Both the position numbers and the translations under genes were made by a program. Positions 42,499-51,711 of a stretch of DNA of 64,000 nt are shown here, in pieces. The stretch comes from Roseburia hominis A2-183. Lineage in GTDB: Bacteria; Bacillota; Clostridia; Lachnospirales; Lachnospiraceae. Location: the NCBI RefSeq assembly GCF_000225345.1, contig NC_015977.1, positions 1,595,501 to 1,659,500 of the forward strand, in the 5' to 3' direction. Position 1 is the stretch's first letter. The number at the start of each line of letters is the position of its first letter. Under the pieces are notes generated by a model that worked only from the letters and a program-made list of their open reading frames with translations, ran no database searches and was not told the origin of the DNA.

Positions 42499-43434
42499 AT
42501 GGCAAAAACAAATCCGAAAAAAAAGACATCAAACCTCACAAAGTATAACCGGGCAGGCTACTTTTTCGTGGCTCCCTTTGTGATCGTTTTCCTGATTTTC
42601 AGTGTGTACCCGGTATTCCGCACACTCGTTTTAAGCTTTACCGACAGCAAGCTGGCAGGAATGCCGTACCATTTTGTCGGTCTGAAAAATTATACACGCG
42701 TATTTACCGATAAGTTTTTCTGGAGAGCGCTCTGGAATACAATCAGGATCTGGGGCGTTAATATCGTACTACAGTTAGGACTCGCATTTTTGCTGACCGT
42801 TGTGTTCAGTGATATTAAATATAAATTTAAGGGGCTGCCGGTGTTTCGGGCACTGTATTATCTGCCGAACCTGATCGCAGCCACCTCTGTCGCTTTTCTC
42901 TTTAAGACACTGTTAGACTGGAGATACGGTACGTTTAACCAGATCTTAAATTCCGTCTATCAGTTCTTCGGAGTGAACAAGGCGCCGGTAGACTGGCTTG
43001 GAAATTCCGGCACCGCAGGAAGCGTCATCGCAGTCATCAGTGCATGGATGTGGTTTGGCAACTCCTTCATTATGCTGATGGCAGGCGTGCAGGGAATCAA
43101 CAAAGATTACTTTGAAGCCGCAGCGATTGACGGGGCAGGGCGCTGGACGACATTTGGAAAAATCACGCTGCCGCTGTTAAAGCCGATCATGCTTTACGTG
43201 GCAATCACTTCCTTGATCGGAGGACTGCAGATGTTTGACCTGCCGTTCCTTATGTCGGAGAAGACGGCGGCATCCTACAACTCAATTGAGACCGTGGTAA
43301 TGTATCTGTATAAATTTGGTTTCTCGACAGGCACAACACAGACCGGATATGCATCTGCCATTGCATATGCATTGTTCTTAATCATTCTGATTGTATCTGT
43401 GCTGCAGTTAAAATTAGTCAACAAGGAGGATTAG
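42499..43434 (+). CDS. Sugar ABC transporter permease 1 (MalF/UgpA type)
   Basis: A 311-residue protein with six membrane segments and the EAA loop 'YFEAAAIDGAGRWTTFGKIT' that contacts the ATPase. It pairs with the next gene to form the channel. No ATPase gene is present, so the importer probably uses a shared MsmK/UgpC-type ATPase from elsewhere, as is common for this family. Confidence 0.93.
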   Translation: MAKTNPKKKTSNLTKYNRAGYFFVAPFVIVFLIFSVYPVFRTLVLSFTDSKLAGMPYHFVGLKNYTRVFTDKFFWRALWNTIRIWGVNIVLQLGLAFLLTVVFSDIKYKFKGLPVFRALYYLPNLIAATSVAFLFKTLLDWRYGTFNQILNSVYQFFGVNKAPVDWLGNSGTAGSVIAVISAWMWFGNSFIMLMAGVQGINKDYFEAAAIDGAGRWTTFGKITLPLLKPIMLYVAITSLIGGLQMFDLPFLMSEKTAASYNSIETVVMYLYKFGFSTGTTQTGYASAIAYALFLIILIVSVLQLKLVNKED

Positions 43435-43436
43435 TT

Positions 43437-44270
43437 ATGACGACGGGTGATAAGATAAAAAAGAGCGTTATTTATATTCTGCTTGTCCTGCTTGCGGCGG
43501 CGTGCCTGTTCCCGTTTCTTCTGATGATGGTCAACGCGACCAGGGACGGTGTGGAGATTACACATTTCTTTACGCTGATACCGAGCACGCATCTGAAAGA
43601 AAACTGGGAGACCGTATTTAGTTTCTTTAATCTGTTCCGCGGAATGGCAAACAGCTTACTGGTTGCAGTTCCTGCCACACTGCTGACGGCGTATTTCTCG
43701 GCGATGACGGCATATGGACTGGCAATGTATCGATTCCGCGGCAACAAGCTGATCTTTACGGCGATCCTTGTGTTTATGATGATTCCGGGACAGCTCAGCC
43801 TGATCGGTTTTTACAATTTATGTACCAAATTAAAACTGGTAAATTCCTATATCCCGCTGATTGTGCCGGCGGTTGCGGCACCCGGAACGGTGTTTTTCTT
43901 AAGACAGTACATTTTATCGGTGATGCCGCCGGCACTGGTGGAGGCAGCCAGAATCGACGGTGCAAGCGAATTATATTCCTTCCACAGGATTGCGCTTCCG
44001 ATCATGTCTCCTGGTATTGCGACGATGGCGATCATGGCATTTATCGGAAACTGGAACAATTATCTGCTTCCGATGATTATCTTAAACAAAAATGAGAAGT
44101 TTACATTGCCGGTCATGATGGCGACGTTAAAAGCATCGACGGACATTCAGAGAAATCAGGGCGCTATTTATCTGGCGGTGGCAATCTCTGTCATACCGAT
44201 CCTGATTGTGTTCTGTTTCTGCTCGAAATACATTATCAGCAGTATTTCGGCGGGCAGCGTCAAAGAATAA
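43437..44270 (+). CDS. Sugar ABC transporter permease 2 (MalG/UgpE type)
   Basis: A 277-residue partner permease with six membrane segments and the EAA loop 'ALVEAARIDGASELYSFHRI'. It starts two bases after permease 1 ends and closes the import operon at a strong terminator. 'LFPFLLMMVNATRDGVEI' at the N-terminus is typical. Confidence 0.93.
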   Translation: MTTGDKIKKSVIYILLVLLAAACLFPFLLMMVNATRDGVEITHFFTLIPSTHLKENWETVFSFFNLFRGMANSLLVAVPATLLTAYFSAMTAYGLAMYRFRGNKLIFTAILVFMMIPGQLSLIGFYNLCTKLKLVNSYIPLIVPAVAAPGTVFFLRQYILSVMPPALVEAARIDGASELYSFHRIALPIMSPGIATMAIMAFIGNWNNYLLPMIILNKNEKFTLPVMMATLKASTDIQRNQGAIYLAVAISVIPILIVFCFCSKYIISSISAGSVKE

Positions 44271-44314
44271 ACTGCCAGCAGGTTTCAAAACTTTATTTTC
44301 ATAGTTCTCCTCTT

Positions 44315-44355
44315 AAAAAGAGGCACTTTCCGGAAACGGAAAGTGCTTCTTTGCG
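44315..44355 (+). terminator. Rho-independent terminator after the permeases
   Basis: GAGGCACTTTCCG (44320-44332), a GAAA tetraloop and CGGAAAGTGCTTC (44337-44349) make a stem with A-run before and TTT after. Confidence 0.88.
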
Positions 44356-44476
44356 TGCTTTACGCTAGTACAGGGGAGATGGGAAAACGGCTTTTCCTGC
44401 TGGAAATATGCCGGAAAATATTATATGATAGAGACAGGAAAATCTTTGATTTTACGGAGAAAAACGGGGGATTGGA

Positions 44477-46135
44477 ATGGGTGGCAAATATAAAAAACAA
44501 TGGGCGTGTGTGACGCTTTTTTCTCTTATAACAGCGGCGCTGTGCGGTGCCTGCGGGAATGTTATGACCGGCGCTTCCGGAAATGTGCCGGAAACGGAAG
44601 CAGCCGGACAAGTGCAGCCGGACGGGGATCTTCCGGCATGGCAGACGTACGCAGACGATCCGGTGACGCTGGACTGGTATATCAACTACTCCTGGTTTTC
44701 GACGCCGTGGGGCGAGAACCTGGTGTCGCAGACGATCACGGAGGAGACGGGCGTGGATATTCATTTTATCACGCCGCTCGGAAATGAATCCGAGAAACTG
44801 AACGCCCTGATTGCGTCCGACTCGCTGCCGGATTTAATCACGCTCGGATGGTGGGAACCGCAGGTGAGCGAGATGACAGAAAACGGCATGGTCTATGCGC
44901 TCAATGAGCTTGCGGACAGCTATGATCCGTATTTCTGGGAGGTCTCGGACCCGGTGGCCGTGAACTGGTATACCACGGACGACGGCAATATTTACGCCTA
45001 CCCGAACTCCTCCATCACGCCGCAGGATGTAGAGCAGTGCGAGGATTTAAGCAGCAATCAGACCTTTCTGGTGCGCAAGGATATCTACGAGGCGATCGGA
45101 AGCCCGGATATGACAACACCGGAAGGCTTTTGCGCAGCGGTAAAGAAGGCAGCGGAGATGTTTCCGGAAGTAGACGGGGAGCCTCTGATCCCGATCGGTG
45201 CGCACGTGTTCGACAACGAGGGAAATGTCTCCTTTGACAAATACCTGATGAATTTTCTTGCCATTCCGTGGGAGAAAGACGGCGTCTACTATGACCGCTA
45301 TACCGATCCGGAATATTTTCGCTGGCTGAAAGTATTCAGACAGCTGGGAGAGGAAGGTTATCTTGCGAATGATATTTTTGTGGACACCCGGACACAGATG
45401 GAGGAAAAAGTGGCGCAGGGCCGCTACTTCTGCATGCTGTATCAATATTCGGATATGCTGACACAGCAGAAAATTTTATATGCCAATGATCCGGACAGCA
45501 TTTATATGGCGGTGGAAGGTCCGAGAAATGCAAATGGGGACGATCCGCTGCGCCCGACAACCACGATCAACGGGTGGACGGTGACGCTGATTTCCAAGAA
45601 CTGCAAACACCCGGAGCGCGCGATTGCGTTTCTGGATTATCTGATGAGCGAGCACGGGCAGCTTCTCACCTATCTGGGCGTCGAGGGTGTGACTTACGAT
45701 ATAAAGGACGGAAAGCCGGTACTCCGCGATAACATCAAGCAGATTCTGGACACGGACCGCGCAGCTTACGACAGGGAATACGGGGCGGACGATGCCTACT
45801 GGATGCTGCAGGACAATGTGATGCAGCTTCAGTGGAAACAGGAACCATCGCCTGCAACGGCACAGCTGGAGGAATGGGGAAGAAAATATGTCGTATACAA
45901 CGGTCAGTATGATGTGGTATTTGACTCCGGCTCCAAGGAGGCATCGGAGGAGGACAAGATTACAAAGCTCTGGAGCCAGACGCTTCCGGCGCTTCTTATG
46001 GCACCATCGGAGGAGGAGTTTGACACCCTTTTTGAAGAATTTATTGAGAAGCGGGATGAGCTGGGCTATACGGATGTCATGGAGAAGAAGACGGCATATA
46101 TGAACAGCGCCAAAGAGAAGCTTGGCATCCAGTAA
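44477..46135 (+). CDS. Second extracellular solute-binding lipoprotein
   Basis: A 552-residue lipoprotein of the LplA/YtcQ-like binding group. The lipobox is 'LCGAC' with Cys26. The mature part starts 'VTLDWYINYSWFSTPWGENL' and contains 'LIASDSLPDLITLGWWEPQV'. It has no permeases of its own and is followed 18 bases later by a sensor kinase, so it may act as a ligand-presenting partner of the kinase, or serve the importer upstream. A terminator cuts it from the first binding-protein operon; TATGAT at 44424-44429 is a possible -10. Confidence 0.87.
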   Translation: MGGKYKKQWACVTLFSLITAALCGACGNVMTGASGNVPETEAAGQVQPDGDLPAWQTYADDPVTLDWYINYSWFSTPWGENLVSQTITEETGVDIHFITPLGNESEKLNALIASDSLPDLITLGWWEPQVSEMTENGMVYALNELADSYDPYFWEVSDPVAVNWYTTDDGNIYAYPNSSITPQDVEQCEDLSSNQTFLVRKDIYEAIGSPDMTTPEGFCAAVKKAAEMFPEVDGEPLIPIGAHVFDNEGNVSFDKYLMNFLAIPWEKDGVYYDRYTDPEYFRWLKVFRQLGEEGYLANDIFVDTRTQMEEKVAQGRYFCMLYQYSDMLTQQKILYANDPDSIYMAVEGPRNANGDDPLRPTTTINGWTVTLISKNCKHPERAIAFLDYLMSEHGQLLTYLGVEGVTYDIKDGKPVLRDNIKQILDTDRAAYDREYGADDAYWMLQDNVMQLQWKQEPSPATAQLEEWGRKYVVYNGQYDVVFDSGSKEASEEDKITKLWSQTLPALLMAPSEEEFDTLFEEFIEKRDELGYTDVMEKKTAYMNSAKEKLGIQ

Positions 46136-46153
46136 AGAGACGGAGAGTGTTAC

Positions 46154-47962
46154 ATGAATTGGAAAAAACGGTTTGTCAGCCAGAAACTGAATGTAAAGTT
46201 TACCCTTGTGATTATTCTGTTTATGGTGATTCCCATCGGCATTCTTGCCGGCATCCTTTTTTACAATATGGAGAAAAACGTCGTATCGGAGAATACCGGA
46301 TATATGGAGTACACCATGGAGCGCAACAAAGATGCCGTTGCAACCAAGATCAATTCCATCAACATGTCCACACAGTTTTTCCTGAGCGATGAGCCGCTTT
46401 TGGAAATGCTCAAAAGAACGAAGGACGGGGAGACTTTTTCGGCGGAGGAATGGTACAGCTTTAAGAACAGCGATATTGTGTCCCTCGAGCGTCTGGTAAA
46501 CAACAACCCGCTTCTCTACGGCGTGCGTGTGTATGCGTCAAACGACCGGGTACAGGAGATGATGCCGATTCTCTATGCAGCCTCCCGCATGGAAAAGCAG
46601 CCCTGGCAGTCGGAGGAGACTGTTACCGGCTGGCATTACGACTTTAACGATCAGATTTTTAATTCTTACACGATGAGACAGAACCGCAAGATCTTATCGC
46701 TCGTGACGGAGATAAAGGACAGCGATTCCGGGACGCTCGGAATGATCGAGGCGGCTATGACGATGGAAAACATGTTTCCCAGTCTCTACGAGAACATTGA
46801 GGACGAGTGGAGCTGTTTTCTGACAGAGGACGGCGGGTGTTATTTTGGAGAAGGTGACGGGGAGGACGAAAACACAGGACGGCAGGAACTGCTCGCCGAG
46901 ATCATGGCACAGTATACGGCGGACGAGGAAATACAGACCTGCTATCTGAAGCTGCAGGGACAGCATCTGATCGTATCCTACCTTCCCTTGCAGGAATTAA
47001 ACGGAACCCTGCTCTGCGTGAAAAATATTACGTCCAACATTCATCACGTATACCGCATGCGCAACACGTTTGTGGCGGTCATGCTCGTGTTTTTGGTTGT
47101 TCTGACATTTTTTATCAATGCGATCGTAAAACATCTGTTAAAACAGCTGTACGAGATTCTGCGCGCCATCCGGCGCGTGCAGGGCGGAGATCTGGACGTG
47201 GTGATCGAGCACTGCGGACCGGATGAGATGGGAGAGCTGGGAACACAGATCAACAAGATGTTAACGAGGATCAAGCAGCTCATGGACGACAATCTAAAGC
47301 GCGAAATGCTGGTAAAAAATTCAGAGATCCGTGCGCTGCAGAATCAGATTAACGCGCATTTTATCTATAATGTCTTGGAGTCCATCAAGATGATGGCGGA
47401 GATCGACGAGGAGTACGATATTTCGGATGCGGTCACATCCCTCGGGAAGCTCTTACGCTACAGCATGAAGTGGGTATCAGGCAATGTCCTGGTGGAGCAG
47501 GAACTGGAATATATCAAGAATTATATGGCGTTAATCAATCTGCGGTTTGATTACGAGATCTATTTATCACTCAATCTGCCGGAGATTATTTTACAGCAGG
47601 AGATTCCCAAAATGTCGCTGCAGCCGATCGTGGAAAATGCCATCTATCACGGAATCGAGCAGATGGCGGAAGATACCAACATCTACATCAAGGGGCGCGT
47701 GGAAGGAAACGACTGCGTGATTGAAATTACGGATGCCGGGCGCGGCATGACCGAGGAAGAGATGGCACAGCTTCGTCAGAAGATTGCAGGGGAACTGGAT
47801 TCGAGCGGGGGTTCCGGAAACGGAATCGGCTTAAAAAACGTGCAGGACCGGATCCAGATTGCATTTGGCGGGGCGTATGGCATAGAAGTGGCGTCGCAGA
47901 TCGGATGCTATACCAAAATTATCGTCCGCATTCCGATGACGCACAGGGGAGAAGCAGAATGA
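46154..47962 (+). CDS. YesM-type sensor histidine kinase
   Basis: A 602-residue kinase. Membrane segments at about 17-38 and 300-322 enclose an extracellular sensor domain of about 260 residues. A HAMP domain follows ('LLKQLYEILRAIRRVQGGDL'), then the His_kinase region 'ALQNQINAHFIYNVLESIKM' with His402 as phosphosite, and an ATPase domain with 'IVENAIYHGIEQM' and 'GNGIGLKNVQDRI'. This type usually controls sugar uptake in Firmicutes. It is coupled to the regulator by ATGA. Confidence 0.93.
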   Translation: MNWKKRFVSQKLNVKFTLVIILFMVIPIGILAGILFYNMEKNVVSENTGYMEYTMERNKDAVATKINSINMSTQFFLSDEPLLEMLKRTKDGETFSAEEWYSFKNSDIVSLERLVNNNPLLYGVRVYASNDRVQEMMPILYAASRMEKQPWQSEETVTGWHYDFNDQIFNSYTMRQNRKILSLVTEIKDSDSGTLGMIEAAMTMENMFPSLYENIEDEWSCFLTEDGGCYFGEGDGEDENTGRQELLAEIMAQYTADEEIQTCYLKLQGQHLIVSYLPLQELNGTLLCVKNITSNIHHVYRMRNTFVAVMLVFLVVLTFFINAIVKHLLKQLYEILRAIRRVQGGDLDVVIEHCGPDEMGELGTQINKMLTRIKQLMDDNLKREMLVKNSEIRALQNQINAHFIYNVLESIKMMAEIDEEYDISDAVTSLGKLLRYSMKWVSGNVLVEQELEYIKNYMALINLRFDYEIYLSLNLPEIILQQEIPKMSLQPIVENAIYHGIEQMAEDTNIYIKGRVEGNDCVIEITDAGRGMTEEEMAQLRQKIAGELDSSGGSGNGIGLKNVQDRIQIAFGGAYGIEVASQIGCYTKIIVRIPMTHRGEAE

Positions 47963-49461
47963 AGACTGTATTGATTGTTGAGGATGAAAAACTGATCCGG
48001 CAGGGACTCCGCAAGATGATTCAGCGGAGCGGTGTCCCGGTGGAAGTGATTATGGAATGTAACAACGGTGAGACGGCGCTTGAGATTTTAAAAGAGCAGT
48101 CCATCGATGTCATGTTTACGGATATCCGTATGCCAAAGATGGACGGAATCGAGCTGGTGGAGCGCATGCAGGAATGTGAACACATACCGCTCACCGTTGC
48201 GATCAGCGGTTACGATGACTTTAACTATGCGGTGGCGATGATGCACAACGGGGTGCGGGAATATCTGTTAAAACCGATCGAGCGCGAAAAAATCTGCGAC
48301 ATACTTGCCAGGCTGAATCAGGAGATTGAGGAGGGCAGGGAGCAGGAGAAAACGCGCCAGAAGCTCGGACAGCAGCAGATCCGTCATCTGATGCTTCTGG
48401 CAGAGATGCCGGAAGAGGAGCTTACCATGTTGGAGACCCAGTATGACCAGCATTTTATTTTAGATCTGAGCGGAAAGCCGTATGTGGTCTGCTGCAGGAA
48501 CCGGAAAAAAGAGGAGGAATCCTGCCCGAAGGACTGCCTGTTCCTGGGCGATGTCGAGGAAAATGATCTCTTTTTAATCGAGGCGGAAGCACTTTCGGAC
48601 CGTCCGGGGGAATATCCTTTTTTGCAGGAATATACCGGAATCAGCCGGCCGCATCAGGGAATCCGCGAACTGCGCGAGGCATATCTGGAGGCGCGGGAAA
48701 TGCGCAGGTGCGCGTTTTGCACGAACCGCAGTCAGATGCGCTATGGGCAGGAGATGCCGCGTGTCCCACAGAAGCTGGTGCAGGAGGCGTCAAAGCTGGT
48801 TGCAGACGAGATGAAACTGCAGCGGGTGCAGTTACTTGGAACCGACCGCACCGAGGAACTGCAGCACGTCTGGACGCAATTTTTTTACGAGGTAAAGCAT
48901 GGCCGCATCGGTGTCCGGGACTTTGAGGAGTGCATGACGGATTTCCTTACGGAGACGTCAAAAACGTACCGGAATGTGCTGGAGGAAAAAGAAAACTGCG
49001 GGGAGATCAAAGAGATTACAGACCCATTCGGGGAGGATGCAATCGACTGCTACGAACAGAAGGTGCTGGCCTTTGTGACCGGTCTGCAGGCGCAGATTTT
49101 AAGCCAGTTTGACACAAACGGGAATCAGCAGAAAATGAAGCAGGCGGTCGCCTACATTGAAGAACACTATGCCAGTGATCTGAATATGGCGGTTGTCTCT
49201 AATTATCTGTCCATGAATTATTCCCTGTTTTCTTATTCGTTTAAGCAGTATACCGGAAGTAATTTTGTCAATTACTTAAGAGATATCCGCATGAAGGAGG
49301 CAAAGCGGCTGCTCGCAGGAACCGATATGCGCATCGCGGAGATCTCCCAGGCCGTCGGCTATGAGAACGAGAAGCACTTTATGAAACTGTTTAAGGGCTG
49401 CTGCGGTGTTTCGCCGAGCGAATACCGGAGAAATATGGGATTCACCGGAGATGAAAGTTGA
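47959..49461 (+). CDS. YesN-type response regulator with AraC DNA-binding domain
   Basis: A 500-residue regulator. The receiver covers residues 1-120 with acidic residues Glu8/Asp9, phosphosite Asp55 ('DVMFTDIRMPKMDG') and Lys in 'YLLKPI'. A long middle region (130-390) follows. The AraC helix-turn-helix pair lies at about 400-495 ('AVVSNYLSMNYSLFSYSFKQ', 'ISQAVGYENEKHFMKLFK'). The start at 47959 overlaps the kinase stop. It most likely activates the importer and phosphorylase genes upstream. Confidence 0.93.
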   Translation: MKTVLIVEDEKLIRQGLRKMIQRSGVPVEVIMECNNGETALEILKEQSIDVMFTDIRMPKMDGIELVERMQECEHIPLTVAISGYDDFNYAVAMMHNGVREYLLKPIEREKICDILARLNQEIEEGREQEKTRQKLGQQQIRHLMLLAEMPEEELTMLETQYDQHFILDLSGKPYVVCCRNRKKEEESCPKDCLFLGDVEENDLFLIEAEALSDRPGEYPFLQEYTGISRPHQGIRELREAYLEAREMRRCAFCTNRSQMRYGQEMPRVPQKLVQEASKLVADEMKLQRVQLLGTDRTEELQHVWTQFFYEVKHGRIGVRDFEECMTDFLTETSKTYRNVLEEKENCGEIKEITDPFGEDAIDCYEQKVLAFVTGLQAQILSQFDTNGNQQKMKQAVAYIEEHYASDLNMAVVSNYLSMNYSLFSYSFKQYTGSNFVNYLRDIRMKEAKRLLAGTDMRIAEISQAVGYENEKHFMKLFKGCCGVSPSEYRRNMGFTGDES

Positions 49462-49492
49462 ACTGGACTGGTCAAAAATAGTAAAACTGGAC
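49462..49492 (+). promoter_or_regulatory. Direct-repeat operator candidate before the ECF gene
   Basis: ACTGGAC occurs at 49462-49468 and again at 49486-49492, 24 bases apart, with an extra CTGGTC joined to the first (49468-49473). TTGAAC (49458-49463) could be a -35. Such ACTGG-type repeats resemble sites bound by MocR/PdxR regulators of vitamin B6 genes; that link is inference. Confidence 0.45.
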
Positions 49493-49554
49493 ATATTCAT
49501 TCATCCAGAAATGGGGTATCATGGCTCTAACAAAAAAGAAAGAGAGAAAGAGTC

Positions 49555-50100
49555 ATGTCAGAAACCAAAACTATGAGTAGCACAAAAACAACCAGCACAG
49601 AGCAGGTGCGTTTTCTCACCGTCACGGCGATCGGAATCGCACTGGTATATGTATTTACCTGGCTGATTAACATTCGTCTGCCGTTTGCACCGCAGGGCGG
49701 ATTGATTCATCTTGGAAATGTCCCACTGTTTATTTTCGCAATCCTGTTTGGCAAAAAGACGGGAGCCATTGCCGGCGGAGTCGGCATGGGACTGTTTGAT
49801 CTGTTGTCCGGCTGGACGGCATGGGCACCGTTTACCTTTGTGATCGTCGGATGCATGGGATTTGTGATGGGATGGATTACAGAGAAGAAGCAGGGCTTTC
49901 AGTGGTATGTTGTGGCAATGCTTGCTGCCTGCGCGATCAAGATCGGCGGATATTACATCGCAGAGGGAATTATTTACGGCAACTGGATCACACCGGTGAC
50001 ATCGATTCCGGGCAACCTGCTTCAGATCGGAACAGCAGCTGTGATCGTTCTTATCATCATTGCACCGTTAAAGAAAGTAGCTGCAAAACTGTGGAACTAA
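49555..50100 (+). CDS. ECF transporter S component
   Basis: A 181-residue membrane protein with about six segments. 'VRFLTVTAIGIALVYVFTWL', 'APQGGLIHLGNVPLFIFAIL' and 'AGGVGMGLFDLLSGW' are typical of substrate-binding S components of energy-coupling-factor vitamin transporters. The shared EcfA/EcfT module is not nearby. It lies 12 bases before a PLP-dependent aminotransferase, which suggests uptake of a compound handled by that enzyme or of a B6 vitamer. Confidence 0.85.
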   Translation: MSETKTMSSTKTTSTEQVRFLTVTAIGIALVYVFTWLINIRLPFAPQGGLIHLGNVPLFIFAILFGKKTGAIAGGVGMGLFDLLSGWTAWAPFTFVIVGCMGFVMGWITEKKQGFQWYVVAMLAACAIKIGGYYIAEGIIYGNWITPVTSIPGNLLQIGTAAVIVLIIIAPLKKVAAKLWN

Positions 50101-50112
50101 GGAGGCGTTTCC

Positions 50113-51261
50113 ATGTATAAGATTATGACACCGGGACCTACGCAGGTCAAAGAGAATGTCCGCATGGCGCGCAGTTTTCCCTGCACCAATCCGGATCTGG
50201 ATGAAACTTTCGTAGATTTTTATAAGGAGACCTGTGAACTGATCAGCCGCCTGCTGCACACTGGGAATGAGACCCTGATTTTAGGCGGAGAGGGAATTCT
50301 GGGGCTTGAGGCTGCCTGTGCCTCCCTGACGGAACCGGGCGATCCGGTACTGGTGCTGGATAACGGCGTATACGGCAGAGGGTTTGCTGATTTCGTTTCC
50401 ATGTATGGCGGAAAGCCGGTTCTGTATTCCGTGGATGAGAAAAATCCGATTGATCCGGCCGCCCTGGAAGAATATTTAAAGGAACATCACGATTACAAAT
50501 ATGCAACGCTCGTGCACTGCGATACCCCGAGCGGCATGTTAAATGACATCTCTGCGCTTTGTCCGCTTCTGAAAAAATACGGGATACTCACGGTGGTGGA
50601 TTCCGTCTCCGGCATGTTCGGCGAGGATGTGCGCCTGGATGATTTTCAGATTGATCTCCTCTGCGGCGGTTCCCAGAAAGCCGTTTCGGCGCCTCCGGGA
50701 CTGACGTTTGTGACGGTGAGTGATGCGGCATGGGCAGCCATCGATGGCAGAAGTGTACCGATTGCCTCTTTTTATGCAAACCTTAAGGTGTTTGAGGGAT
50801 ATTACGAGAAAAAATGGTTTCCGTACACCATGCCGATCAGTGATATCTACGGACTGCGCGCCGCGTTCGACAATATCGCGGGCGATCCGGATATGCTGGC
50901 GCGTCATGCACGGATCGGTGAGGCATGCAGGGCGGCAGTCCGCGCAGTGGGACTGAACTTACACCTTGCATCCGGTTTCTCCAATACCGTCACGGTGTTT
51001 GACGTCCCGAAAGAGACGACCGCGGATGCCATTTTACAGACCATGCGTCAGAAGCACGGTATCATGCTGGCAGGATCGTTTGACTCCCTAGCGGGGCAGG
51101 TGATCCGTATCGGACACATGGGTAGCAATGCGAACGTGGTGGACATGATCGAGACGTTAGATGCATTGGATGACACCCTGAGGGAACTGAATGTTCCGCT
51201 GAAAGGGCAGCTTCGCATGATCTTTCAGGAGGAAGTGTCCAAAAAGGGGCTGGTACTTTAG
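50113..51261 (+). CDS. PLP-dependent class V aminotransferase
   Basis: A 382-residue fold-type I enzyme of the alanine-glyoxylate / serine-pyruvate aminotransferase group. The opening 'IMTPGPTQVKENVRMA' is diagnostic, 'VVDSVSGMFGEDVRLDDF' holds the PLP Asp, and Lys189 in 'CGGSQKAVSAPPG' should bind PLP. The same family includes pyridoxamine-pyruvate aminotransferase and 2-aminoethylphosphonate transaminase, so the substrate is not settled. GGAGG lies before the ATG. It is convergent with the MATE gene. Confidence 0.86.
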   Translation: MYKIMTPGPTQVKENVRMARSFPCTNPDLDETFVDFYKETCELISRLLHTGNETLILGGEGILGLEAACASLTEPGDPVLVLDNGVYGRGFADFVSMYGGKPVLYSVDEKNPIDPAALEEYLKEHHDYKYATLVHCDTPSGMLNDISALCPLLKKYGILTVVDSVSGMFGEDVRLDDFQIDLLCGGSQKAVSAPPGLTFVTVSDAAWAAIDGRSVPIASFYANLKVFEGYYEKKWFPYTMPISDIYGLRAAFDNIAGDPDMLARHARIGEACRAAVRAVGLNLHLASGFSNTVTVFDVPKETTADAILQTMRQKHGIMLAGSFDSLAGQVIRIGHMGSNANVVDMIETLDALDDTLRELNVPLKGQLRMIFQEEVSKKGLVL

Positions 51262-51384
51262 AGGGCAGTGAATTTTGAAGCGATAAGTAATATGCCAGAA
51301 AACACAGCATGTAGATTTCAGCTGGAACTGCATAGGATACAATTATTTGAAAAAAATGAGAGCATTTCTTCCTGACGGAGGTTT

Positions 51385-51699
51385 GCATCTGATTCCGTGT
51401 CTCTTCCACGTTTGGACTCTCCCGGTGTGTGTCCGACAAGCCACAGACAATGAGCGGACTTTTTAGTGCCCCTAGTGCCACCGCTTCACAGACAATATAA
51501 AACCGCGCGAACCGAAACTCGTTGGCATCTGCTATTGAAAACATGGCAGATGCCAATTCAAACATCGGCTTCGCGCGGTTATGTTTTGCTCAGTGGTGGC
51601 ACAAGGGGCACGCACAAAAGTCCTAAAATTGTCTGTTAGCTTGCGGACACAGTCCGTGGAGTGTTCCAAACTTGGAAAGACACGGATCATCGCAGATGC
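51385..51699. repeat. Giant 315-bp imperfect palindrome
   Basis: The whole stretch folds back on itself about a centre near 51538. Pairs from outside in: GCATCTG (51385-51391) with 51693-51699; TTCCACGTTTGGA (51404-51416) with TCCAAACTTGGAA (51665-51677, one mismatch); GTGTCCG with CGGACAC; CAGACAAT (51444-51451) with ATTGTCTG; GTGCCCC and GTGCCACC with GGTGGCAC and GGGGCAC; AACCGCGCGAA with TTCGCGCGGTT; TTGGCATCTGC with GCAGATGCCAA. It fills the 450-base gap 51262-51711 between two convergent genes; bases 51262-51384 hold nothing I can name. Confidence 0.92.
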
Positions 51700-51711
51700 T
51701 TTTGACAGATG

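Noticed and set aside
51062..51565. 167-codon open frame on the minus strand through the palindrome
   Set aside because: It crosses the end of the aminotransferase gene and half of the palindrome, and its product has no family features.
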